Assembly: GCF_000508165.1 (NCBI RefSeq) | Contig: NZ_AYOZ01000034.1 | Coordinates: 1-64,000, forward strand | Source of the DNA: Marinomonas profundimaris | Lineage (GTDB): Bacteria > Pseudomonadota > Gammaproteobacteria > Pseudomonadales > Marinomonadaceae | Reading direction: 5' to 3' | Length of the DNA stretch: 64,000 nt | In this document: one piece after another, positions 54,386 to 62,830 of the stretch | How the letters are laid out: every line of letters starts with the position of its first letter | Position numbering within the stretch: the first letter of the stretch is position 1 | Notes under the pieces: generated by a model | Told to the model about the DNA's origin: nothing | Seen by the model: only the letters and a program-made list of their open reading frames with translations | Databases searched by the model: none | Program-made: the position numbers and the translations under genes

Positions 54386-55515
54386 GCTTGTGGCTCCTTA
54401 TTCATAACAGTATTTCGCTTGGCCTTTAGCTGCCCATACAAACCCATCAAACCTTTTGGTAAATACAAGGTGACAAGCACGAACATCGCGCCCAAGGCGA
54501 ATAACCAAGCGTCCGGCATAATCGCCGTGAAACGGGTTTTCGCGTAGTTCACCAACAAAGCGCCAATCACCGCACCAATTAAGGTGCCACGACCACCCAC
54601 GGCGACCCAAATCACCATCTCGATGGAGTTGATCGGTGAAAATTCACCCGGATTAATAATGCCGACTTGCGGTACGTACAATGCACCAGCAATCCCTGCG
54701 ATCACCGCCGAATAGACAAACAACCACACCTTGTAACGGTCGGTTCGATAGCCAATAAAACGCGAGCGAGATTCCGAGTCACGAATCGCCAACACCACCT
54801 TGCCGAGTCGAGAGGATAAGATTTTCTGACTGACTACAAAGATCACTGCCAGCAAAATCGCGGTGATCAAAAACAAAGCCACCCGCGTGCTGTCGGCTTG
54901 CAGATTAAAACCTAGAATTTCTTTAAAATCGGTTAAGCCATTGTTGCCGCCAAAACCCATTTCGTTGCGGAAAAACGCCAGCAACAAAGCGTAGGTTAAG
55001 GCTTGCGTCATAATAGAAAGGTAAACGCCTGTCACGCGAGAACGAAACGCCAACCAGCCAAACACAAAGGCCAACACCCCCGGCACCAGCACCGCCATTA
55101 ACATGGCGAACCAGAATTGATCCATGCCGAGCCAAAACCACGGCAATTCTTTCCAATCCAAAAACACCATAAAATCAGGCAACAAAGGATTACCGTAAAC
55201 GCCGCGGTCACCGATTTGACGCATTAAATACATGCCCATCGCGTAGCCACCCAAGGCGAAAAATGCCCCGTGGCCCAAACTCAAAATGCCGCAATAGCCC
55301 CAAATAATATCCACTGCCAACGCCAACATGGCGTAGCACAAATATTTACCCAGCAGCGTGATCGTGTAAGTGCTGACGTACAGCGCAGAGTCTGCAGGTA
55401 AAAACAAGTTCGCTGCAGACGCGAGAATTGTCACGCCCAATAAGATCACCACAAATGGCAGTGTGTGCTTGCCAGACGTGCGTCCTTCCGAAAAATACTT
55501 CATAAGACGTGTCAT
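54382..55515 (-). CDS. urtC: Urea ABC transporter permease UrtC
   Basis: This 377-aa LivM-type permease has about ten helices. Diagnostic parts are DIIWGYCGILSLGHGAFFALGGYAMGMYLMRQIGDRG and VWLFVYSAVIAGIAGALYVPQVGIINPGEFSPINSIEMVIWVAVGGRGTLIGAVIGA. It forms the channel with UrtB. The start overlaps the urtB stop. Confidence 0.95.
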   Translation of the reverse strand: MTRLMKYFSEGRTSGKHTLPFVVILLGVTILASAANLFLPADSALYVSTYTITLLGKYLCYAMLALAVDIIWGYCGILSLGHGAFFALGGYAMGMYLMRQIGDRGVYGNPLLPDFMVFLDWKELPWFWLGMDQFWFAMLMAVLVPGVLAFVFGWLAFRSRVTGVYLSIMTQALTYALLLAFFRNEMGFGGNNGLTDFKEILGFNLQADSTRVALFLITAILLAVIFVVSQKILSSRLGKVVLAIRDSESRSRFIGYRTDRYKVWLFVYSAVIAGIAGALYVPQVGIINPGEFSPINSIEMVIWVAVGGRGTLIGAVIGALLVNYAKTRFTAIMPDAWLFALGAMFVLVTLYLPKGLMGLYGQLKAKRNTVMNKEPQA

Positions 55516-57149
55516 TCTGCCGCCCTCCCTTTTTGTGGAAAGAGTCCTTTAGGACGTTTTTGAATAAAGAGAATAATGAACACCAACACCAGAATCGCTG
55601 CGAGTACCGCGCCCGTGGTGGGTTCTAAGAATTTCGTCGCGATGCCCAGCGTAAACGCTGCCACCAATGTTCCCAGTAAGTTACCCACGCCGCCAAACAC
55701 CACGACCATGAAAGAATCGATAATATAAGCCTGACCCAAGTTCGGCCCGACGTTGGTTAATTGGCTTAATGCCACACCAGCAATGCCGGCGATACCAGAG
55801 CCCAAACCAAAGGTCATCGCATCGACCCAGTTGGTTTTCACGCCCATGGCTTTGGCCATGTTGCGGTTTTGCGAGACCGCTCGAACGTTTAAACCAAGAG
55901 AGGTTTTTTTCAGAATAATCACCAAGGCGATAAACACCAGTAAAGCAAACGCCAAGATGTACAAACGGTTTAAAGTCAGTGACAACACGGGGTTAATTTC
56001 CCACGAACCACTCATCCAGCTCGGCGTCGATACTTGGCGGTTAAGCGGAGAAAAGATGGTTCGAACCAACTGCTGCAAGATCAGACTGATACCGAACGTC
56101 GCCAACAGCGTTTCCAATGGTCGACCGTGCAAATGACGAATAACCAAACGTTCAATCAAAACGCCCATCAAACCAGACACCAAAAACGCCGCCGGAATCG
56201 CCACCCAAATCGAATAATCTATGTAGTTCGGCATGATTAACTGCACAACATACGTCGTATAAGCGCCAAGCATGATCATCTCGCCATGGGCCATGTTGAT
56301 CACGCCCATGACGCCAAAGGTAATCGCCAAACCAATCGACGCTAACAAGAGCACAGAACCCAAGCTCAACCCAAAGAACAACTGATCGACAAAGGCAAAG
56401 CGGTTGGCTCTTTGTGCAATAGTGTCTAAAGCAGCCTTTGATGCTTCTTGAATCGCTGGATTTTCGTCATTAGAGAGTGTGGTTAAGAGGTTTCGAACGT
56501 CGTTTTCTAAACTGTCTGCCAAGGTATCGATGGCCGCAATGCGATTCGAAACCGCCAATTGCGTTTGCGACGCGGTATTCATAGCCAACGCTAAGCCCAT
56601 GGCTTGTTTAACTTTTTTGTTGGTTTCATGCGGATAAAGGCGTTCTAAAATATCGACCGTGTCGTCGTCTAATTTAGACAACAATTCGCGTACAGCGCTT
56701 TCGCGTACGCTGGAATTTTTAGACGTTAATTGAATGCGCGCAATGGCGTTGCGTAAGTAGCCACGCAATGTGTTGTTTACACGGATTTTTTTGACATCTC
56801 GCTTGGTCAGCGCAGGATGTGCTTGCCCTGTAAAAACGTCTTTATAAAGAGTTTCGCCGTTTGTATCGAACTGCCCAACGACCTGCTTGGTCGATTTAAT
56901 ATAATACAAATCGCCGTTTAATAAGGTGCGAAAAAGCGGCAATACCGTCTCGTCGGAGGCTTTTTCTATTTTGTCTAAAATAGGCACCATTTTACTGATT
57001 TTTGCATCGACCAAGTCGGCTAACAGAGGATCAAGAGACGTGGATTCCACTGCAAAACTGGGAAGAGAAAAGAGCCCAAAAAGACAGCAGCACAGTGCCA
57101 TGCAATGTCTCAAGGTGATACGTCTCAAGGTCATACGTCTCAAGGTCAT
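55512..57149 (-). CDS. urtB: Urea ABC transporter permease UrtB
   Basis: This LivH-type permease of about 545 aa has a signal peptide and a 220-residue periplasmic/helical N-terminal domain typical of UrtB (DPLLADLVDAKISKMVPILDKIEKASDETVLPLFRTLLNGDLYY). The membrane domain (about 265-545) includes GLAITFGVMGVINMAHGEMIMLGAYTTYVVQ and GVGNLLGTLVAAFTLGIATKFLEP. The frame runs upstream to 57278 but crosses an intrinsic terminator, so the start lies at 57149 or at a later ATG (57134 or 57101). Tandem 15-bp repeats here make the exact start ambiguous. Confidence 0.92.
   Translation of the reverse strand: MTLRRMTLRRITLRHCMALCCCLFGLFSLPSFAVESTSLDPLLADLVDAKISKMVPILDKIEKASDETVLPLFRTLLNGDLYYIKSTKQVVGQFDTNGETLYKDVFTGQAHPALTKRDVKKIRVNNTLRGYLRNAIARIQLTSKNSSVRESAVRELLSKLDDDTVDILERLYPHETNKKVKQAMGLALAMNTASQTQLAVSNRIAAIDTLADSLENDVRNLLTTLSNDENPAIQEASKAALDTIAQRANRFAFVDQLFFGLSLGSVLLLASIGLAITFGVMGVINMAHGEMIMLGAYTTYVVQLIMPNYIDYSIWVAIPAAFLVSGLMGVLIERLVIRHLHGRPLETLLATFGISLILQQLVRTIFSPLNRQVSTPSWMSGSWEINPVLSLTLNRLYILAFALLVFIALVIILKKTSLGLNVRAVSQNRNMAKAMGVKTNWVDAMTFGLGSGIAGIAGVALSQLTNVGPNLGQAYIIDSFMVVVFGGVGNLLGTLVAAFTLGIATKFLEPTTGAVLAAILVLVFIILFIQKRPKGLFPQKGRAAE
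57104..57149 (-). repeat. 15-bp tandem repeats at the urtB start
   Basis: On the minus strand ATGACCTTGAGACGT occurs twice in tandem, followed by a third degenerate copy ATCACCTTGAGACAT. The first two copies each provide an in-frame ATG and add MTLRR to the signal peptide n-region. Confidence 0.9.
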
Positions 57150-57230
57150 ACTCCGTGTATCGATAGGTTTACTGCGATAAGGCTTGTTGAGCAAAGCGCT
57201 TAAAAGAATGGATTTAAAAGTAAGCAGGGT

Positions 57231-57276
57231 AAAAAAGGCTCTCTGGTCAGACCATTTTCCAGCCAGACAGAGAGCC
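57231..57276 (-). terminator. Intrinsic terminator/attenuator between urtA and urtB
   Basis: On the minus strand GGCTCTCTG pairs with CAGAGAGCC and is followed at once by TTTTTT. It lies 27 bp after the urtA stop. It should keep most transcripts limited to the binding protein and lower expression of urtBCDE-ure. Confidence 0.88.
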
Positions 57277-57302
57277 AACGTTAACCCTGGGATGAGGTCA
57301 AA

Positions 57303-58586
57303 TTAATAGTTTTGGCCTGAACAAGTTTTGGTTTTCGTGTTGTAGTTACCGCACTTGATTGGCGCCGTCCAATCTGAGATCAGATCTTTCGAACCTGGTA
57401 GGAAGTCAGACCAAGCGTCACCAGCAACCACGCCGTCGGTTTCCCAAACGACTTCAAACTGACCGTTGTCTTGAATCTCGCCAATCAGAACCGGTTTGCT
57501 CAAGTGATGGTTTTTGTTCATCACTGCAATGCCGCCCGTTAGGTTCGGTGTTTTCTGACCAATCATCGCTTGCTCAACCGCATCGACGTCCGTTGTGCCC
57601 GCTTGAGTCACCGCGTTTGCCCACATTTTGAAGCCGATATAAGTCGCTTCCATTGGGTCGTTCGTTACGCGTTTTGGATTCTTCGTATAGGCTTTCCACG
57701 CTTTAATGAACGCTTCGTTTTCAGGCGTTTCAACACTTTGGAAATAGTTCCAAGCGGCTAAGTGCCCAACCAAGGGTTTAGTGTCTAAACCAGAAAGCTC
57801 TTCTTCACCCACAGAGAACGCCACCACAGGAATGTCTTCTGCTGAAATGCCTTGGTTGCCCAATTCTTTGTAGAACGGAATGTTGGCGTCACCGTTGATG
57901 GTCGAAACCACCGCGGTTTTCTTGCCTTCGCTGCCGAACTTCTTCACATCAGACACAATCGACTGCCAGTCAGAATGACCGAACGGCGTGTAATTAATCA
58001 TGATGTCTTTCGCCGCAACACCTTTGGCTTTTAGGTAGGCTTCAAGAATTTTGTTGGTAGTACGTGGATAAACGTAATCGGTTCCAGCAAGAACAAAACG
58101 CTCTACGCCCAGATCGTTCATCAAATAATCCACCGCAGGAATGGCCTGTTGGTTTGGCGCCGCGCCTGTGTAGAACACGTTTTTAGACGACTCTTCCCCT
58201 TCGTATTGCACTGGGTAAAACATCAAACCATTCAATTCTTCCAATACAGGCAAAACCGATTTACGAGACACCGACGTCCAGCTACCGAAAATCACATCCA
58301 CTTTGTCTTTGGTCAAAAGCTCACGACCTTTTTCGGCAAACAAAGGCCAGTTAGACGCAGGGTCAACTACGATGGCTTCTAGCTTCTTGCCAAGCAAACC
58401 GCCCTTTTTGTTTTGGTCGTCGACCATCATCAAGACCGTGTCTTTCAGCGTCGTTTCAGAAATTGCCATGGTGCCAGACAAGGAGTGCAACACACCGACC
58501 TTGATGGTTTCTGCTGCCAATGAAGGAAGCGCAATAAGCGTTGCACCAGAGAGCACAATCGCAGATGTAAGCGTTTTGATTTTCAT
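57303..58586 (-). CDS. urtA: Urea ABC transporter periplasmic binding protein UrtA
   Basis: This 427-aa class I binding protein has signal peptide MKIKTLTSAIVLSGATLIALPSLAAE, then IKVGVLHSLSGTMAISETTLKD, VIFGSWTSVSRKSVLPVLEELNGLMFYPVQYEGEE and DYVYPRTTNKILEAYLKAKG, all UrtA hallmarks. It captures urea at low concentration. I start at 58586, with GGACGG eight bases upstream; the frame extends to 58634 without support. It heads the leftward urea locus and precedes a strong terminator, so it is probably made in excess. Confidence 0.96.
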   Translation of the reverse strand: MKIKTLTSAIVLSGATLIALPSLAAETIKVGVLHSLSGTMAISETTLKDTVLMMVDDQNKKGGLLGKKLEAIVVDPASNWPLFAEKGRELLTKDKVDVIFGSWTSVSRKSVLPVLEELNGLMFYPVQYEGEESSKNVFYTGAAPNQQAIPAVDYLMNDLGVERFVLAGTDYVYPRTTNKILEAYLKAKGVAAKDIMINYTPFGHSDWQSIVSDVKKFGSEGKKTAVVSTINGDANIPFYKELGNQGISAEDIPVVAFSVGEEELSGLDTKPLVGHLAAWNYFQSVETPENEAFIKAWKAYTKNPKRVTNDPMEATYIGFKMWANAVTQAGTTDVDAVEQAMIGQKTPNLTGGIAVMNKNHHLSKPVLIGEIQDNGQFEVVWETDGVVAGDAWSDFLPGSKDLISDWTAPIKCGNYNTKTKTCSGQNY

Positions 58587-58634
58587 AATTGGAGCCGTCC
58601 TATTGTGATTTATAATAGTGTTGAATCGTAGCAA

Positions 58635-58650
58635 GAGGTGTAAACACCTC
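58635..58650. promoter_or_regulatory. Inverted repeat upstream of urtA, candidate regulator site
   Basis: GAGGTGTAAACACCTC has perfect 7-bp arms around AA and lies 49 bp before the urtA start codon. It is a good candidate binding site for a dimeric regulator such as the locus's LuxR-type response regulator, though it could equally form a 5' leader hairpin. Confidence 0.5.
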
Positions 58651-58835
58651 GTATCAGTAGACCCAGTATTAAAAAATCACCGTCAGAAAGGTATGCGCGA
58701 AATGACTTACAGGGATACGTTATTTGACGTATATGGCAGCTTTATTCCCTCCCCTTTCTTCAAGGGTTCATCTCTTGATCTGTCCCTTCCCCTTATCACT
58801 TCCAAGGGGAAGGTTAGGATGGGGTTGCTCTTTGA

Positions 58836-58958
58836 TTCCATTCAAACGCCTTGTATTCATGAGCTTTATTCCGCCAATTGTAAGGTAGGTCGTGGCTTTA
58901 GCCCGACGCGGAATTTAGGTTCCATTCAAACACTTTGTATTCTCAACCTTTATTCCGC
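58836..58958. repeat. Imperfect 39-bp direct repeats flanking a REP-like unit
   Basis: Copies begin TTCCATTCAAAC at 58836 and 58920 and both continue with CTTTGTATTC-like and CTTTATTCCGC segments. Between them lies a hairpin beginning GTAGGTCGTGGCTTTAGCCC, related to the elements at 47941-48017. Confidence 0.7.
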
Positions 58959-58966
58959 TCTTTAAT

Positions 58967-60655
58967 TCAGGAAAAGTTAACGCCTACCTTTTCTGTCACT
59001 TTAAAATAGAGCTTTAATGCGTGTTGTACACCTTGGTTGGCGTGCAATATTTCACGGCTTACATTCAACATTGTCGTTACTTGCGCCGCTGACACATCCA
59101 GTTCTTTGTTTTTATCTGCGGGGAAAAGGCGCAAGCTTTCCGCTATGTCTTCATTCAGCGCCTGATGTTGTTGGCTTATCATGTCGTTTAGTAGATGAAA
59201 CTGATTTAGCCGCTGTTCATCAAGCATGTCGCTTTGCAAAAAACTCAGCTGGCGACGCAGTATTTCTTCCTGACTGTTGCTTATTTCTTGATTAAATAAG
59301 AGGCTGCTTTCACTGTCACCTTGACGGAATAGGTCTAAGTCGGATTGGATATCTTTTAAGCTTTTTAACGCAAAGACGTTATCACGAGCGCATTCCAGCA
59401 ATAGGCTGATACGCTCAATCTGTTTAACGTTTAGCGATACGGATTCTAGGCGAATACTGTAATGTCGAATCAGTGTCTCAAGGCGCTTTAATCTCACGTA
59501 ACCTTCGTTAAATCCTTCGTATTTCTTTGCCACCTTTTGCAAACTCTGCACTTGCTCTGGCGTACCTATCTGCAATGGTGAAAAATGAAACGACTGCATA
59601 TTAAGTGTCATCCCCATTTCCAAAAGGTGGCGAACTTCTTTCTCTAAGGTAATTAACCCAGCGTCCGTTACTTCGGTCGATGTGTTGTGCAAATACAATG
59701 AAATGTATTCTTCTTCGTCCTTGCCAAAACGCTTACTTAGCCAATCGGAAAACTGCTTTAAAAAGGGCACAAACAAGAAGAGACCAATGAAGTTGAAGCT
59801 ACTTTGAAACATTACAATGCCATACAAAGGATCGGTAATACCGACAAAATTCATGGCGCGGGGCAACAAGGGGAGCAGCACTAAGAAGGCAAAAACATCC
59901 ACAACGAGATTATAAACAACATGAGCTAAGGCCAGTTGTTTCATAATACGAGATCCTCGTAAGCTCCCTAAAATAGTGGTACTCGTGGTGCCAATATCCG
60001 CACCAACGACCAACGCGGCGGCGGCGGGCAAATCCACAATGCCAGAATGCAATGCGGTTAAGGTAATGAGCGTCATCGCTGAACTGGATTGAATCATAGC
60101 GGTCATCAACATGCCCACCAGCAAATAGACCACGATGGGCATATTGCCTAGGCTAGACAGATCAAAAAGCAGCGGGAGCGTTTCAACCGCGTCTTTCATT
60201 TCCGACAAGCCAAAGATTAATAGCCCTAACCCAATAACGGCTTGAGCACCACTTCGCCATTCCGGACGGCGCTCAGAAAATAAATAAACAATGGAAGACA
60301 GGCCAAACAGAGGAAGAGCGATCGCGGCGAGATCCATTTTGAAGCCAATAGTGGTGACAATCCAACCACTAAACGTCGTGCCGAGGTTCGCTCCAAGAAT
60401 GACACCAACGGCATTGAATAAGGGAATCATGCCTGCACTGGCAAACGCCAACACCATCAAACTGACCATAGAGCTACTTTGAACAATCGCGGTAATGGTT
60501 ACCCCTGACGCGACACTGAATATAGGCTTCTCAGTAGAACGCGACAAAATTTTCTTAATACGATTGTTACCCAGTGACTGCAGCCCTTGCTCCAACTGAT
60601 GCATGCCAAACAGGAAAATCCCTAAACCGACAATAGTGCCTAAAATGATATTCAT
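58967..60655 (-). CDS. Na+/phosphate cotransporter (NptA/PF02690 family) with PhoU-like C-terminus
   Basis: This 562-aa protein has two copies of the Na/Pi cotransporter repeat, each with QSSS: AIVQSSSMVSLMVLAFASAGM in the first and AMIQSSSAMTLITLTALHSGI in the second, within about eight to ten helices (1-320). A cytoplasmic helical region (about 320-562) resembles PhoU. It imports phosphate with sodium, fitting a marine host. The start at 60655 is chosen to align with the family (MNIILGTIVGLGIFLFGMHQL); the open frame extends to 60742. No Pho box was identified. Confidence 0.87.
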   Translation of the reverse strand: MNIILGTIVGLGIFLFGMHQLEQGLQSLGNNRIKKILSRSTEKPIFSVASGVTITAIVQSSSMVSLMVLAFASAGMIPLFNAVGVILGANLGTTFSGWIVTTIGFKMDLAAIALPLFGLSSIVYLFSERRPEWRSGAQAVIGLGLLIFGLSEMKDAVETLPLLFDLSSLGNMPIVVYLLVGMLMTAMIQSSSAMTLITLTALHSGIVDLPAAAALVVGADIGTTSTTILGSLRGSRIMKQLALAHVVYNLVVDVFAFLVLLPLLPRAMNFVGITDPLYGIVMFQSSFNFIGLFLFVPFLKQFSDWLSKRFGKDEEEYISLYLHNTSTEVTDAGLITLEKEVRHLLEMGMTLNMQSFHFSPLQIGTPEQVQSLQKVAKKYEGFNEGYVRLKRLETLIRHYSIRLESVSLNVKQIERISLLLECARDNVFALKSLKDIQSDLDLFRQGDSESSLLFNQEISNSQEEILRRQLSFLQSDMLDEQRLNQFHLLNDMISQQHQALNEDIAESLRLFPADKNKELDVSAAQVTTMLNVSREILHANQGVQHALKLYFKVTEKVGVNFS

Positions 60656-60837
60656 ACGCTGAATTATAATTCCCAAAGACGGTTCGAACCTAAAATAGGG
60701 TTCGTCATTATTCTTATAAAAATGGAAAAACCTTAACAACAAAGCTTAAGTCAGCCACCCTATTTAGGCAAAGCAATAATACGACAGCAACGCCGTGCGG
60801 CGTAAAGGGTTGATTTGGTGATTACTTCCCCACTTGA

Positions 60838-61728
60838 TCAACTCTCTTCATTTTTCAATTGCTCGATCAACACCATAGCGCCCGCTTTCTTTTTGGTTCT
60901 ATCTGGATAAGTCAGGTAGTAGGCTTTTCTTAGTGACAAGGTTATGTCACTGAGTGACACGAGTTGTCCTGTTCTCAATGCGTTCTGGATGAAGAGACCT
61001 TGGCCGAGTAGTAGACCTTTGCCTTGTATAGCGGCGTCGATGGCCATGCTGGAAAGATTGAATTGTGGGCCTTTGTTGGGTTGTCGGTTTTGGTAACCCG
61101 CGACAGTTAGCCAATCTTGCCAGTTGGGTAAAAACGCGTTGTCGTCTCCCCAATCAATATGAATCATTGGTTTTTCAAGCAATGCATCTAAATCACCCTG
61201 CGCCATTCCGTTAATCAAAGACGGGCTAGCAACTAAATGCACGTCGTCTTGGAACAGGAAGTCATGGTTCAACGACGCACACTGCTTACCAAAGCTAATC
61301 GTTGCGTCACATCGACTTAGACTGAAATCCACCGCAGAATGGCTCGCTTCGACGCGAATCTCAAGGTCTGGGTGCTTTTCCATTATTAGCAACACTTTGG
61401 GCATTAGCCACAAGCTCGCTACCGATGGCAGTGTGTTTAAAGTGAAAATAGACTGGGGTTTTAATTGGTCTAAACTGGCTTGCCCGCGCTGCAGGCTTTC
61501 AACTGCTTGGTTGGCAAAATACAAATATTGATGGCCGGCTTGAGTCAGTTCAACACCTTGCTTTGACCGCTCAAAAAGCAGAGTCTCAACATGCGACTCA
61601 AGCAGCTTAATTTGTTGGCTAACCGCCGCTGGCGTTATGCACAATGCCTTCGCGGTTTTCGCAAAGTTGCCAGTTTGTGCCGCATTGATAAAGGTGATCA
61701 AACTGTTTAAATTGGGCAATTTCAACAT
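60838..61728 (-). CDS. LysR-family transcriptional regulator
   Basis: This 296-aa protein has an N-terminal winged helix (SLITFINAAQTGNFAKTAKALCITPAAVSQQIKLLESHVETLLFERSKQGVELTQAG) and a LysR substrate-binding domain (about 90-290). The GcvA-like layout is common in such regulators. It is divergent from the 2OG-Fe(II) oxygenase gene (about 200 bp between starts) and probably controls it. A start at 61728 (MLKLPNLNSL) fits the family better than one at 61773. Confidence 0.9.
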   Translation of the reverse strand: MLKLPNLNSLITFINAAQTGNFAKTAKALCITPAAVSQQIKLLESHVETLLFERSKQGVELTQAGHQYLYFANQAVESLQRGQASLDQLKPQSIFTLNTLPSVASLWLMPKVLLIMEKHPDLEIRVEASHSAVDFSLSRCDATISFGKQCASLNHDFLFQDDVHLVASPSLINGMAQGDLDALLEKPMIHIDWGDDNAFLPNWQDWLTVAGYQNRQPNKGPQFNLSSMAIDAAIQGKGLLLGQGLFIQNALRTGQLVSLSDITLSLRKAYYLTYPDRTKKKAGAMVLIEQLKNEES

Positions 61729-61926
61729 AATAATATCAAGCTGCTTTTCAATGTTAGGGAATGTGACATTCAACCAAATTGCCTTTCTTTTTTAGTGTTA
61801 AGAAATACTTAATGATGAATGCAAAAAATATTGATTTAACCACACGGAAAACTTTACTAGTCTGAACATCATCCTATGTCTTATTAAACGCGATGAAAAG
61901 ATCAATACAGCAAAGGGGGAATGATT

Positions 61927-62706
61927 ATGCCATTATCAGATTCGATGAATAAAGCCGCCTACCCTATTGAAAATAGTGACTTTAGAGCCGAATGTAAAAA
62001 AACGCTGTCAGAAAATGGCGCGTTGGTTTTGCCAAATTTTCTGAATGGAGAAACCATTCAAGCCATTATTCAAGAAGGGGAAGCCAAGAAAAATCTCGCT
62101 TGGTTTACCCAATCGACCCATAACGTTTACTTAACCCATGTCGACAACAATTACGACACTGAACACGCGAGAAACAAACAAGTCAGTTCGTCTAAAGGCT
62201 GCATTACCGATGATCAAATCGACCCAACATCGCCGCTGAGACAGCTTTATGATGCGCCTTTGTTTCGGGCGTTTCTCGCCAGTGTATTGGACGAAACGGC
62301 GCTTTATAACTACGCAGATAACCTCTCGTCTATCAACTTACACTACGCCAGCGAAGGACAAGAACTCGGCTGGCATTTCGACAATTCGTCTTTTGCCATT
62401 ACCTTGTTAATTCAAAAGCCGGAGTCTGGCGGTGTGTTTGAATACATTGAAAACATGCGTGACGCCGACGCGGGTGAAATGAATTACAGCGGCGTGAGTG
62501 AGGTGCTTGCGGGACAGAAAAAAGTCAAGAAATTGGCGATCGAACCCGGCGCTTTGGTGCTTTTTCGTGGTCGAAATGCCATTCACCGAGTCACGCCAAC
62601 ACAAGGCAAGATCACTCGCATGTTGGCCGTGCTGGCGTACAACTCACAACCGCATATAGCTCTCTCTGAAGCGGCCAGCAAAACCTTTTACGGTCGAGTA
62701 AAATAG
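61927..62706 (+). CDS. 2-oxoglutarate/Fe(II)-dependent oxygenase-like protein
   Basis: This 259-aa double-stranded beta-helix oxygenase has iron ligands readable as His150-x-Asp152 in GWHFDNSS and His220 in RNAIHRVTP, with Arg231 after it as the probable 2-oxoglutarate anchor. The N-terminal 140 residues are helical/alpha-beta. Known members hydroxylate amino acids, peptides or small metabolites; the substrate here is unknown. ATG 61927 has AAGGGGGA six bases upstream; ATG 61921 abuts that site. It is divergent from a LysR gene. Confidence 0.8.
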   Translation: MPLSDSMNKAAYPIENSDFRAECKKTLSENGALVLPNFLNGETIQAIIQEGEAKKNLAWFTQSTHNVYLTHVDNNYDTEHARNKQVSSSKGCITDDQIDPTSPLRQLYDAPLFRAFLASVLDETALYNYADNLSSINLHYASEGQELGWHFDNSSFAITLLIQKPESGGVFEYIENMRDADAGEMNYSGVSEVLAGQKKVKKLAIEPGALVLFRGRNAIHRVTPTQGKITRMLAVLAYNSQPHIALSEAASKTFYGRVK

Positions 62707-62762
62707 CCGCAATATTTCACAATAAACGCTCATCAAAAGCGCTCATTTCTATTTTTATGTGT

Positions 62763-62805
62763 AAAAAAAAGCCCTGCACGTAACACGTGTAGAGCCTTTG
62801 TTTTA
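62763..62805. terminator. Terminator between convergent oxygenase and DJ-1/PfpI genes
   Basis: AAAGCCCT-type arms and CACGT/ACGTG inner arms form a hairpin flanked by A-run and T-run, usable in both directions. It separates two convergent genes. Confidence 0.8.
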
Positions 62806-62830
62806 TTTATACACCAAGCGGCTTAATGGC

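Larger units (their letters stand above)
58587..58966. other. urtA promoter region with repeats
   Basis: This 380-bp segment between urtA and the Na/Pi gene has no supported gene. It contains the inverted repeat GAGGTGTAAACACCTC, a 10-bp hairpin CCTTCCCCTT/AAGGGGAAGG (58785-58813), a REP-like unit (58885-58907) and a 39-bp imperfect direct repeat on both sides of it (58836-58874 and 58920-58958). Confidence 0.6.

Noticed and set aside
57150-57278. Extending urtB to the upstream in-frame ATG at 57278
   Set aside because: The extension would be encoded through an intrinsic terminator hairpin with a T6 tract, and lacks family similarity before the signal peptide.
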